This document shows positions 1 to 8,257 of a stretch of 15,000 nt of DNA, piece after piece. A program made the position numbers and the translations under genes. How positions within the stretch are numbered: the first letter of the stretch is position 1; the number at the start of each line of letters is the position of its first letter. Under the pieces are notes generated by a model, which was not told the DNA's origin, did not search any database, and was given only the letters and a program-made list of their open reading frames with translations. Location of the stretch: contig CM060326.1 in the NCBI GenBank assembly GCA_030674155.1, positions 39,080,233 through 39,095,232 of the forward strand. Reading direction: 5' to 3'. This stretch comes from Stramonita haemastoma. Lineage: Eukaryota; Mollusca; Gastropoda; Neogastropoda; Muricidae.

Positions 1-436
1 AATTTAGTTGGTTGTCTATGACTATTCACATGTTTAAAATAGAAATATGTTAAAAGGCGAAACAAAAAAGGGAAAAGCAACAACTGTGTATTCTGAAGTC
101 TCAACAGACTGCGTAGAATGATTAGTACCATTGTTGGGTACGATTCGCGTGCTCCCTCTGGTGTAATGACTTCTGAATTGATTTCTGTAGGAGTCATGGG
201 ATCACTGGACTGATTTAACCCTATATATTATTATTCCTTAAGATATTACGAGAATTTGGGTGGTCATTTTTTTTTTTACATACTTGCCCTTTGTTTTTTG
301 TTTTTTTTTTACCTGGCCAGGGTCGTCTATTGAGAATGTGATGATTAACCATATGTTGATGAGGAAACTGAAACCAAAGAGTCATTTACCATTCTGGATG
401 TGATGCCTACTTAACTCTTGTCTTTTCAGTGAGGGC
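1..436. other. Low-copy AT-rich DNA, no gene seen
   Basis: Stop codons break all frames and no ORF of useful length covers this stretch. It holds homopolymer T runs around 267-310 and nothing that I recognise as a promoter, RNA gene or transposon end. It is best described as intergenic or intronic DNA. Confidence 0.6.
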
Positions 437-590
437 AGGGTGTGTAGCGTAGTGGTTAGAGCGTTGGGTTTGTGATCTGACATTTGCAGTTAACATCAGT
501 ACCGATTCCACTCCCCAAAAGTCTTTCAGATGAGACTATAAACCCAGGTGCCGTGTGAGAATACATGAAAATCTTGCAAACACGTTCAAC
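437..590 (+). mobile_element. tRNA-derived SINE remnant
   Basis: This looks like a decayed short interspersed element, a non-autonomous retroposon transcribed by RNA polymerase III and copied by LINE machinery. The A box at 445-455 reads TAGCGTAGTGG, which fits the TRGCNNAGYGG consensus exactly. A degenerate B box at 499-509 (GTACCGATTCC) matches GGTTCGANTCC at about 8 of 11 positions, and the box spacing is tRNA-like. Downstream, 528-558 contains GATGAGACTATAAACC followed by a CCGTGTG motif. This resembles the conserved core that I recall from molluscan tRNA-derived SINEs (family recognised from memory, not searched). No clear 3' tail or target-site duplication could be fixed, so the right end is approximate. 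It is not a functional tRNA gene: the acceptor stem does not close and the B box is damaged. Confidence 0.72.
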
Positions 591-957
591 ATTTCGGAAG
601 AATAGGCTACTGCATGCATAAGGAATGATGATATATTTTTTTAATGTCATGCTCACTGATATCGTGTTTATACATTACACCCCAAACAGGAATGCAGCCA
701 CCTTTATGATGTGTAAACGGTCACATACACTAAAATGTCACCATTGATGAACCTTGGAGCTCATGCCTAGGGAACAAAAAAACCACAACACATTTTCAAG
801 TTAATTGTAGTAAAAATAAGCATTGTCTGGGCAATTCACATTTGCTCATGCGCGCGCACCCCCCCTCCACCCCCCCTCCCAAACTCTGAATAGAGGTATA
901 AATGGGATGCAATAAAAACCATGAAAAAACCCACTCTGCTATACGTACATCAATGAA
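591..957. other. Non-coding stretch with a C-rich tract
   Basis: No ORF is supportable. The only structured element is CGCGCGCA followed by two C7 runs at 851-880. On the minus strand these runs are G-rich enough to allow a G-quadruplex. The remainder is low-copy AT-rich DNA. Confidence 0.55.
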
Positions 958-1259
958 GTGCATCTATATCAAAAACTAACTGAAACTTTGTTTACAGGAA
1001 CACACCAAAAAGATGACAAAACTATCTCAAGCCGCCTCAACAAAAGATCAGAAGAGCCACCCTACGTATCAACGGAAAAGCCCTGCCTGTTGAGGATAAC
1101 TCGCATCTTCCTTCGGGGTGACATTTCACAAAGGGCTGACATGGCAAGGAGCGTCACCCCTCCCCCCTCCCTCCCTCCCTCTCTTCAAACTGTACCTCGG
1201 ACAACTCCATACTCGAGCACCCCTCTAACCCCCCCCCCCCCCACACACACACACCTACA

Positions 1260-1469
1260 GTCTACTGAATCTTCACAATGATGAAGGCGGTAGAGAAGCA
1301 AAAGACGACGATGAGCAAGATCACTGAAACAGAAGCTAAAGCCAAGGTGCCAGTTGCCTCCATGAAAAAAGCTGGCGGCAACAACCTACATGACCTACCA
1401 TAACTGAAACTCCACCGAGTCTACAGAATCTTCACCATGATGAATGCGGCAGAGAAGCGAAAGATGAAG
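1260..1469 (+). repeat. Two-copy direct repeat (51-bp arms, 159-bp offset)
   Basis: Positions 1260-1310 and 1419-1469 align without gaps with seven mismatches (about 86% identity by eye). The shared start is GTCTAC-GAATCTTCAC followed by ATGATGAA. The offset is a multiple of three, so both copies keep the same reading frame. This indicates an old local duplication. Confidence 0.75.
1278..1403 (+). other. Small 41-codon ORF, possibly a gene fragment; coding status uncertain
   Basis: An ATG ATG start opens a 41-residue Lys-, Ala- and Thr-rich frame ending at a TAA at 1401-1403. It begins MMKAVEKQKTTMSK and continues with a KAKVPVASMKKAGG stretch that recalls the composition of basic histone-H1-like tails. 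That is a resemblance in composition only; no domain is identifiable. Its first 51 bp (1260-1310) are a direct repeat of 1419-1469, exactly 159 bp (53 codons) away, so the next ORF begins with a similar sequence. A C14 run and a short CA tract lie just upstream (1229-1254). It could be a decayed exon, a piece of UTR, or chance. No splice model could be completed. Confidence 0.22.
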
Positions 1470-1622
1470 GCTCTATCTACAGTACTGTGCCATTGCAAGA
1501 TTGAAGAATTAGAATTGCTGCCCTTCTTGTTAATGTGTGACACTCGGAAAGAACTGGCCAGACCCCCCTCTCCCCCTGCATCACCCCCCCCCCCAGTGGC
1601 CAAGAAACTTTACTGTGACTGA
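1437..1622 (+). other. Small 61-codon ORF sharing its start region with the ORF at 1278; coding status uncertain
   Basis: The frame starts MMNAAEKRKMKALS, parallel to MMKAVEKQKTTMSK of the ORF 159 bp upstream, then runs through a CHCKIEELELLPF segment into a Pro-rich stretch encoded by C-rich tracts (1562-1594) and stops at 1620-1622. The C-rich tract ending CCCCAG at 1595 has the form of a polypyrimidine splice acceptor. Beyond it an alternative frame reads NFTVTEDLQLTAVFMVETEL before stopping near 1688. These fragments have protein-like composition but shift frame repeatedly. They would suit a decayed gene or an unresolved exon structure. No family is recognised. Confidence 0.22.
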
Positions 1623-1699
1623 GGACCTGCAGCTGACTGCCGTCTTCATGGTGGAAACGGAGCTGTGCAGTGACGAAGGCAGAAAATGAAACAGACACC

Positions 1700-2440
1700 G
1701 TGGCACCAGTGCAAACTTCAGGCTGACATGCTAACGTCTTTCTGCTGTTTGTGGGAGGCACGTCATTGCCACTGTGGTGACATACGACTTCAGCCATCAT
1801 CTTAATGTGAGTACCGTCAATAATTAATTTCAGAGACATTTAGTTAGTTGGTTTTACGTTTGAATATGTTCTAGCTGGAAGCAGGCATACTTGTAAGTTA
1901 ATGTTTTTCAGCGAAGGCTGGTGATAGTTTTTTCGTTGGGTTTTTGTTGTTGTTTTTTTCTTGGGGGGTGGATTTTGGGTAGGGGTGGGGGTGGGGGATT
2001 CGTTCCATGGCTAGAGCTCTGAGGACCACAAATGCTGAGACTTCTGCGTATGGGACCATTTTTGCCCACCCTCTAGGTAGCAGCATTCTGAATTAGGGAT
2101 AAATGTTTGATTAAACTTCTCCCTCCGAAAGGGAGGGCCAATGTGTACCATTGGGAACAAATATTGACAAAACCGCATGCACATGGGTACTGAATGTAAA
2201 AAGGACAGAAGTGCTTATTCATTATCCTCGAATTAACTGATTTGAAATTACCATTTTTTAAAAGTTTGTAAATTGCGTAACACATATATGTAATAGTAAA
2301 GAGCGGTATACAAATGTCAACTCTTGTTAACTACTGTGAAGCCATTGGTCACGGTAGTTATGTGTATGTAAATTATTAGACAATTATGTCTACGTGTGGT
2401 CCTGTCAAGTTTCAACTTGATTTTTTGTGACCCTGTTGAA
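1700..2440. other. Low-copy DNA, no supportable gene
   Basis: Short ORFs on both strands here look like chance frames, including a 120-codon minus-strand frame covering 1477-1839 that lacks any recognisable domain. A G- and T-rich patch at 1935-2000 (T runs, then GGGG-T-GGGGG blocks) is the only compositional feature. No transposon ends or RNA genes are seen. Confidence 0.5.
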
Positions 2441-2478
2441 TAGAATTGTTTAAACAAGTGAGCTGCCACACGCGCGGA

Positions 2479-2487
2479 AACACACAC

Positions 2488-2544
<57 letters not shown>

Positions 2545-2695
2545 CGCGCGCGCGGCGCACGGGCGTACGGGCGTACGGGCGCACGGGCGCACGGGCGCAC
2601 GGGCGCCCCACCACACAGACAGACCCGCACGCACGACACGCACGCACGCACGCACGCGCGTGCGCGCGCGGCGCGCGCGTACGCGCGCGTCGGCA
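2479..2695. repeat. Compound alternating purine/pyrimidine block: (AC)n, (GC)n, GGGCGYAC octamer, (CGCA)n
   Basis: The block starts with a long AC run (2480-2543), passes into GCGCGCGCGCGG, then six tandem octamers at 2561-2608 (two GGGCGTAC, three GGGCGCAC, one ending in CCC), then a CGCA tetranucleotide run around 2626-2656, and ends in almost pure alternating CG (2657-2692). A perfect 18-bp palindrome centred on GTAC occupies 2672-2689. CA and CG alternation of this length is the classic substrate for left-handed Z-DNA. His-Thr and Cys-Val repeat ORFs here are artefacts of the repeat. Confidence 0.93.
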
Positions 2696-2699
2696 TAAG

Positions 2700-3144
2700 C
2701 AAGCGAGCCTTACGTATGCATATGCTTATCTACGACCGACCGTGCAATGCATATACACATACTTTATCTTCAATTATCATATCATATCTATCAAACTTTT
2801 ATATTTACCTTTATCAGGTGTTCCGCAGCAGTCTTTGACCTCACCTCGAACATGATGGTGCTGTGAGACATGTATGACTGACTTGTTAGGCCTGTGTCGG
2901 TTAAGGGTGAGGAATAGAGGAGAAGGTTATACCCTGAAAAGTTTTGCTGTCTTGGGATCTTGGACATAAAAATATATCAGATCCTACTTTAAAGAAAGGG
3001 GATATTATGATGTCCGTTTTTTTTTTTTCATGAAAACTCGTGCATACTTCCATTTTCCACAGAACACGCTTTTGCATAAACGTTCAACTAATGACCTGAA
3101 TGATCACTGGGCACCAACTTCCTGATTGCATCAATGCTCCTCGC
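2700..3144. other. Low-copy AT-rich DNA, no gene seen
   Basis: No long ORF, RNA gene or repeat boundary is apparent. A T10 run lies near 3019-3028. Apart from this there is nothing to annotate. Confidence 0.5.
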
Positions 3145-3440
3145 TCAAATAAAACAAGGCAGATTTAAAGTAAAATGAAGTAAAATTTAAAACATAAAAT
3201 AAAAAGAGACTAAGCTAAAATGAAACAATGCAACAAAAATAAAGTCTAAAATAAGACCAATTTGAAATATTAAAAAAACTAAAGAAAATTTTAAAAAATA
3301 AAATAGAATAAGATCAATCAAAATAGAAATTAAAATAAAGTTAGAACTAAAACCTAAAATTTCATAAACGTAGACACTAAACTGATTTTAAAATGCTAAA
3401 ACAAATAAGCCATAAAAAATAAACAACAAAAAAAGGAAAA
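3145..3440. repeat. A-rich simple-sequence region (degenerate TAAAA-type)
   Basis: About 300 bp are dominated by A runs separated by T or short motifs (TAAAAT, AATAAA, CTAAAA), with almost no G or C clusters. The spacing is irregular, so this is low-complexity DNA and not a clean tandem array. AATAAA strings here are expected by composition and are not evidence of a polyadenylation site. Confidence 0.7.
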
Positions 3441-3532
3441 AATCTGTAAGAGTTGAGCGGAGAGCAATCTGGGTGACAGTGATCTTGGGGTCCAAACATA
3501 CCACCACACCTACCTACAAAGACAGCTACACG

Positions 3533-3815
3533 AGACAGCCGGTCTTGAGGGGCTGTAACTTCTTCACTCCCCCCCACACACACACACCACCACACACACA
3601 CACCAACACACCACACCACACACACACACACCACACACACACACACTACACACACACATACACACTTACACACACACACTACAACACCACACACCACACA
3701 CACACCACCACACACACACATGTCACCAACAACCGACTTTTTTTTTTTTTTAAATCTCTTTTCCTTCCCAATCGTTTGTCTAAAATCACTTTTTAGTGGA
3801 TAGACGTTAAATTGA

Positions 3816-3863
<48 letters not shown>

Positions 3864-4010
3864 ACACACACACACACACACATTAATTGAGACAGTAGTC
3901 ATAAGGGAGTGTAACTCCGTCGTCCCGTCCCCCCACCCCCCTCCCCCCCCCCTCCACACAAATTGAGACAGCCAACATGAGGGGGAGTAACTCCGTCACC
4001 CCCTCGCATT
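3533..4010 (+). repeat. CA/CCA microsatellite region with three copies of a short unique module
   Basis: A module of roughly 45 bp with the order GAGACAG, then a GGGG-rich linker, then GTAACT(C/T)C..TC and a C tract occurs at 3533-3577, 3889-3945 and 3964-4005. Copies two and three also share AATTGAGACAG. CA/CCA repeats lie between copies one and two: an interrupted tract at 3577-3720 and a purer (CA)n at 3820-3882, separated by about 100 bp of low-copy DNA with a T run (3738-3750). Copies two and three sit back to back with C-rich spacers. This looks like local duplication of the flank of a microsatellite. Confidence 0.72.
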
Positions 4011-4064
4011 TCCTGTAAGATCTCCAGTCTCTGTTCCATCCTCTAATCCACACGGGTCCTAACA

Positions 4065-4786
4065 TGTCGAGTTTATCGTGTGGATCATCTGGGGGTGGAC
4101 TTTGAACTTCCTGGTGGGATCCCAGTAAAGTGGATCATGTGAGGGGAGCGGGTGGGTCATCTCCATCAATCCTTCCTTGTGTAAGTACAGGAACAGTGTG
4201 CAGCTGTTCTTGGACTGTATGTATTATGATTGTTAAAACTATTTATCGTTAACTGGTTGCTTTGTTGTTGTTGTTGTTGTTCTGTTGTGTTTTAGTTGTT
4301 TTTGTTGTTGTATGTTGTTTTTATTTTTTATTATTTATTATTATTATTATATTTTTAGCTGTAAGTCTGTTCAGCATAAAATAAAACTATTTTTCAAACA
4401 CAAGTCGCTGAACTTTTTGCTTGTAAAGAGCTTGTGATAGTTGTATGATTAAGACAAGGCAGCGTCTATACCTATAAAGGGAGAGAGTATTCTGATTGTT
4501 TTGAAAGTGTTTGGAAATTTTCACTGAAAAATATAATTATTGTAATAGTGGTTTCATCAGATTTTCTGGGGTCAAGAGTTAACTGTTTAAATGTTTCCGA
4601 TAAAATTGTGCTTGATGTCATATCTGTTTTAACTTTACAGTCAAGAGTTAGTGTTTGAATGTAGAACACCGGCACGATTTTCTACATTTAAGTGACTGAT
4701 GTGTCCAGGATTTTTTTTAAAGAATTGTGAATTAAATCAGTGACGAGATAAAATCATTCTGATATTTAATTCAACAAAAAGGTGGG
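4065..4786. other. Low-copy DNA with TTG-rich patch and a minor direct repeat
   Basis: A (TTG)n patch occupies 4262-4281, followed by TTA/TAT-rich DNA to 4350. GTCAAGAGTT occurs at 4571 and again at 4640, each followed by related sequence, giving a small direct repeat offset by 69 bp. No ORF here is convincing. Confidence 0.5.
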
Positions 4787-5011
4787 TTAATTTTTGTTGA
4801 CAGCTGATGACTTAGCGTTTTCAGGGGCTGTGGTGCTGGAATCAAGTGACAAGAGACCTGACATAAGCTGGCTGCCATCATGGCCTGGTTTTCCTGTATG
4901 ACAGAGGTGAGGTGTCTGGTTTTGCTGTCGTTGTTGCTGTTGTTGTTGTTCTTGTTGTTGATTTCTGACCTGATCCTTTCTTACTCCAGTTCGTTTTGTT
5001 GTTTGTGACAT
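4787..5011 (-). other. 74-codon ORF with a polyglutamine tract; coding status uncertain
   Basis: On the minus strand an ATG at 5011 opens a frame beginning MSQTTKRTGVRKDQVRNQQQ. It continues through a Gln-rich run encoded by a CAA/CAG repeat (4923-4962), then a Ser/Thr-rich tail, and stops at 4787-4789. A basic N-terminus plus polyQ is common in nuclear proteins, but it also arises whenever a CAA/CAG microsatellite lies in a random open frame. The tail has fairly ordinary amino-acid composition, which is the only argument for coding. No neighbouring exon, domain or promoter supports it. Confidence 0.18.
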
Positions 5012-5144
5012 TGCTAGTCACTGGGTTCATTGTTTTTGCTCATTTTAATTTAATATATAAAGGCAGGATTGAAGAGATGTTCGGTATTTCATAATATTGT
5101 ACTTTGTTTTTCGTACTTTCGTACTATTTCATACTTTCGCATTT

Positions 5145-5176
5145 CACACACACACACACGCACACACACACACACA

Positions 5177-5250
<74 letters not shown>

Positions 5251-5276
5251 TCCACACACACACCCACACACACTCG

Positions 5277-5307
<31 letters not shown>

Positions 5308-5432
5308 TCACACACACTCACTCACACCACCACACACACACAACCCTCACACACACACACACACAAAACTCACACACACACACACACTCACACACACACA
5401 CACACACACACTCACAACACACACACACACAC

Positions 5433-5485
<53 letters not shown>

Positions 5486-5496
5486 CACACCACACT
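5145..5496. repeat. Long interrupted (CA)n microsatellite
   Basis: About 350 bp of CA repeats are interrupted by CTCACA, CTCGCA, CCACA and AACTCACA variants. All six frames stay open for long distances and give His-Thr or Cys-Val polypeptides, which are artefacts. The interruptions show several rounds of slippage and internal duplication. Confidence 0.97.
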
Positions 5497-5655
5497 CACT
5501 CCCCTCACTCCCGTCACCCTCTCGCCCTCCCTACACACACAATATTAAGTCTCTATTCTCTTGCTAAATCGAGGGAATGACAGAGTTGAAATGATAAAAT
5601 AAAAGAATATAATATGATATACCAAAGCTCTGAAAACTTTTCTATTTTCATCCAG

Positions 5656-5763
5656 AATTCTACCACAAGGGAACATCAGCAAGCCCAGGTCTCCAACAAG
5701 ACATCAGTCATCAGGAACCACACTCACCGCAAGAGGACAACACGTAACAACCAGCCACAATCA
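5656..5763 (+). other. Putative 108-bp exon-like segment (copy 1)
   Basis: The segment is preceded by a pyrimidine-rich stretch ending TTTTCATCCAG (5645-5655) and followed by GTAAGT (5764-5769), a good match to splice acceptor and donor. It is 36 codons long and open in one frame, starting NSTTREHQQAQVSNK and ending in a basic Arg/Thr/Asn/Gln-rich stretch. The donor GT lies at the duplication junction and is absent from copy 2, where the same position reads CTAAGG. In copy 2 the frame ends in a TAG after a 1-nt insertion. This is a weak prediction: small splice-like boundaries occur by chance at this rate. Confidence 0.25.
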
Positions 5764-5767
5764 GTAA

Positions 5768-5839
5768 GTTCGGTATTTCATAATATTGTACTTTTTTTTT
5801 CGTACTTTCGTACTATTTCATACTTTCGCATTTCACACA

Positions 5840-5922
<83 letters not shown>

Positions 5923-6005
5923 GCACTCGCACTCGCACTCTCTCACACACTCGCACTCGCACTCATACACACACTCACACACACTCACACACACTCACAC
6001 ACACA

Positions 6006-6073
<68 letters not shown>

Positions 6074-6101
6074 CACTCACACACACACACACTCACACTC
6101 A

Positions 6102-6176
<75 letters not shown>

Positions 6177-6466
6177 ACACACATACACACACACACCTCA
6201 CTCCCCTCACCCTCTCGCCCTCTCGCCCTCCCTACACACACAGTATTAAGTCTCTATTCTCTTGCTAAATCGAGGGAATGACAGAGTTGAAATGATAAAA
6301 TAAAAGAATATAATATGATATACCAAAGCTCTGAAAACTTTTCTATTTTTATCCAGAATTCTACCACAAGGGAACGTCAGCAAGCCCAGGTCTCTGAGAC
6401 ATCAGTCATCAGGAACCACACTCGCCGCAAGAGAGACAACACATAGCAACCAGCCACAATCACTAA
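5768..6466 (+). repeat. Tandem duplication, copy 2 (about 699 bp)
   Basis: Copy 2 abuts copy 1 directly at GTTCGG (5768). Its CA tract (5834-6197) differs internally: it carries an array of the hexamer CTCGCA at 5920-5964, where copy 1 has only scattered CTCGCA units. The end is at ACTAAG near 6466, after which the sequence is unrelated to copy 1. The left flank of copy 1 (GAAGAGAT) and the right flank of copy 2 share little, so the junction has at most minimal microhomology. Confidence 0.95.
5834..6197. repeat. Long interrupted (CA)n microsatellite with CTCGCA hexamers
   Basis: About 360 bp of CA repeats carry CTCGCA hexamers at 5920-5964 and CTCACA variants from 5970 to 6100. The flanks are the same as those of the CA tract in copy 1, but the internal order of variants differs, so the tract has been rearranged since the duplication. 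Confidence 0.97.
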
Positions 6467-6888
6467 GGACATCAACCACAGTAAGGATCACATCAGCAAA
6501 CATCGAGGAATACATCAACAATCATCCACGAACTAATGGCAAGAATGGCAAGAACAGGAAGAATAGGAAAATGACAAAGATAAACGGGAAACTTTAAAAT
6601 TAAAAAATAGGTTAAAAAATAACTGAACAAGAAACAATAATGCTTTAAAATCCGCATAAGATACAATTACTTATTAAAATAAACTAATTATAAGATTACA
6701 ATCTGCGATAAACCCAGGTTTTGCATATTTTTTCCATATGTGTTTTTAACTTCGAAGCATTTTTGTTTCGTTAGGGGGATTGCTAAAGATATGTGGATAT
6801 AATGAAATGATCAGTAAAGAATTTTTCTAATATGTTTTTAAAAAGTAAAATCGTACATTATTTTTAAAGTTATTTTTACGTTTTTCTT
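6467..6888. other. AT-rich low-copy DNA, no gene seen
   Basis: Positions 6467-6600 are A- and C-rich on the plus strand, with repeated ACATCA and GGCAAGA motifs. From 6600 the sequence becomes very AT-rich. A possible further-diverged unit of the following array may lie in 6720-6888, but I could not align it with confidence. Confidence 0.45.
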
Positions 6889-7880
6889 GAATGAGTGAAA
6901 TTGAGTGACTTTTCAGGAAATACTGTCCTGATGTACTATGTTTTTTTGCAATGATGCTAATAATCTGCAATACTTAGGCTTAAAACTATATTTACCTCTC
7001 TATTTCAACGAAGAACAAATAATCAAACACGTTTATGGCCCTGTATGGTTTACAAGTGAATGAAATCATGTGACTTTTTAAGGAAATATCCCTGTCCTGA
7101 TAAGCCATGCTTTTTGTAAGGCTGCCATTAATCTGTGATACTTTGAGCTTTAAAATATTTACTTTCTATTGCAACAAAAATCAAATGGTCAGATAACGTG
7201 TTTATTTCTCTTTGGGGTAATTTGTTTTTCAAGTGAATGAAATCGAGTGTTTCAGGAAGTATTATGTCCAGATATAACAATGCTTTTGTAAGGTTGGAAG
7301 TAATCAGCGATACTCTAGGATTTAGATACATTTTCAACGAAAATTAAATGAACAGAAAACGCATTTATCTCCCATCACATTTTTAGGTTTACTTTTTTTT
7401 CAAGTGAATGAAATCAAACGGATGTTTCAGGAAATATTCCTGTCCTGATATATCATGCTTTTTGTAGGGCTGGCAATAATCTGTGGTACTTAGTGTGCCA
7501 TTTAAATTTCTTTTAAACCTATTTCAATATTATCAAACAATGTGTTCATGCCCCTTCATGCTTGCATGCCTGCAATTAATAGGTTATTTTTAAAATTATG
7601 GGTGGTGGTGGTGGTGGTGGTGGTTGTCGAATGAATCGGGTCAAAAGACCAGTTGATAAAATACCCTAGCCAGGCATTTGGTATTTCTTGCATTCAAGAC
7701 TGGCAATAGAGTGAGATAACATTTTTTGCTACTAGTGATCACTTTGTTTTTTTAAATGAATCCTATCAAATGGTTTGTTGAGGAAAACAACCCTTATCCT
7801 AACATATCCTATCATTACTTGTAGTTCTAGTAGTATTATAGTTTGTTTTTTTAATCAAATGAACCACTCTGAATAAGTGA
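6889..7880 (+). repeat. Diverged satellite-like tandem repeat, period about 165-177 bp
   Basis: Four clear units start near 6889, 7054, 7231 and 7402. Each opens with a GTGAATGAAATC-type motif, then carries an AGGAAATA / CCTGTCCTGATA segment about 30 bp in, then CATGCTTTTTGTA-GGCTGG, then AATCTG-GATACTT, and ends with a T run before the next unit. Spacings measured on the AAAT of the opening motif are 165, 177 and 171 bp. Shorter, more damaged units follow at about 7627, 7754 and 7857. The fourth unit carries a (GGT)8 microsatellite at 7600-7624. No coding content is seen. The period lies in the nucleosome-length range typical of eukaryotic satellites. Confidence 0.85.
7600..7624. repeat. (GGT)8 microsatellite
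   Basis: A pure GGT run lies inside a unit of the surrounding tandem repeat and partly explains why that unit is longer than its neighbours. Confidence 0.95.
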
Positions 7881-7949
7881 AAAATACGTGTGTACATGGT
7901 TTGAAACTGGCAGTATTTTTGTATGTTTATTGGCTTTACATTTCTTTAA

Positions 7950-8253
7950 GGTGAGACACAGGTCTAAAAGTGGCCCAAATCCTATTTTTTTAGAATAAAA
8001 AATGCTGGATACATTTATTGAAATTTCCCTGTGTGAATTAAAAAAAAATTCAGACCCTACAATATGTCTGTAGAAACAGGTTACGCATATTTGTTACAAA
8101 TAAAAAGGTTTAGGAGTTTGAAATAGTTTTGGCGGCCATATTGGATTGTTTCCATGGCGACGGTGCAGAAAACTAATTCTTTGATTTTTATGCTTTACTT
8201 TTAACATGGGCTTGTAAACAAAATTTCATCAGTTTCGACCCCCATGTCCCACC
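7950..8253. mobile_element. 304-bp MITE with TTAA target duplication (piggyBac-like ends)
   Basis: The element begins GGTGAGACACAGG and ends with the reverse complement of GGTGGGACATGGGGGTC. This gives imperfect terminal inverted repeats of about 15-18 bp that match at the first four bases, then at GACA, and further in at the GTC/TC block with a 2-nt gap. It is flanked on both sides by TTAA (7946-7949 and 8254-8257), the target-site duplication typical of piggyBac-type transposons and some other cut-and-paste families. It contains no ORF, so it would need a transposase supplied in trans. Removing it and one TTAA gives CTTTAAATGAATGAAATC, which fits the start motif of the surrounding tandem repeat. 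A GGCGGCCATATTGG segment lies at 8131-8144. Family assignment to piggyBac is inferred from the TTAA only. Confidence 0.82.
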
Positions 8254-8257
8254 TTAA

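Larger units (their letters stand above)
5079..5767 (+). repeat. Tandem duplication, copy 1 (689 bp)
   Basis: The unit begins GTTCGGTATTTCATAATATT, then carries a TTTCGTACT-rich segment, a long CA tract (5145-5496), a CTCACTCCC / CTCGCCCTCCC boundary, and about 225 bp of unique sequence (5541-5767). The same order follows immediately in copy 2, with only one substitution in the 66-bp left arm. The unique part splits in two. Positions 5541-5655 differ from copy 2 at 2 of 115 sites, whereas 5656-5767 carry about seven substitutions plus a 3-nt and a 1-nt indel. Confidence 0.95.

Noticed and set aside
445..509. A functional tRNA gene
   Set aside because: The A box is good, but the B box is damaged, the acceptor and anticodon stems do not pair, and a SINE core follows.
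1477..1839. Minus-strand 120-codon ORF
   Set aside because: It has no recognisable domain, overlaps equally plausible plus-strand fragments, and includes a Gly/Pro patch produced by a C-rich tract.
2317..2702. Arg/Ala/Cys/Val-rich ORFs across the GC-rich repeat block
   Set aside because: They come from GGGCGYAC and CGCA repeats read in open frames.
3145..3440. Poly(A) tail or polyadenylation site of a retroposed gene
   Set aside because: A-richness is spread over 300 bp with interruptions, and there is no upstream coding sequence or target duplication.
4787..5011. A confident polyQ protein gene on the minus strand
   Set aside because: The glutamines come from a CAA/CAG simple repeat and nothing else supports the frame; it is kept only as a low-confidence note.
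5069..6268. Long His-Thr (plus strand) and Cys-Val (minus strand) ORFs of 60 to 211 codons
   Set aside because: They are translations of CA/GT dinucleotide repeats, open in every frame, and give no evidence of a protein.
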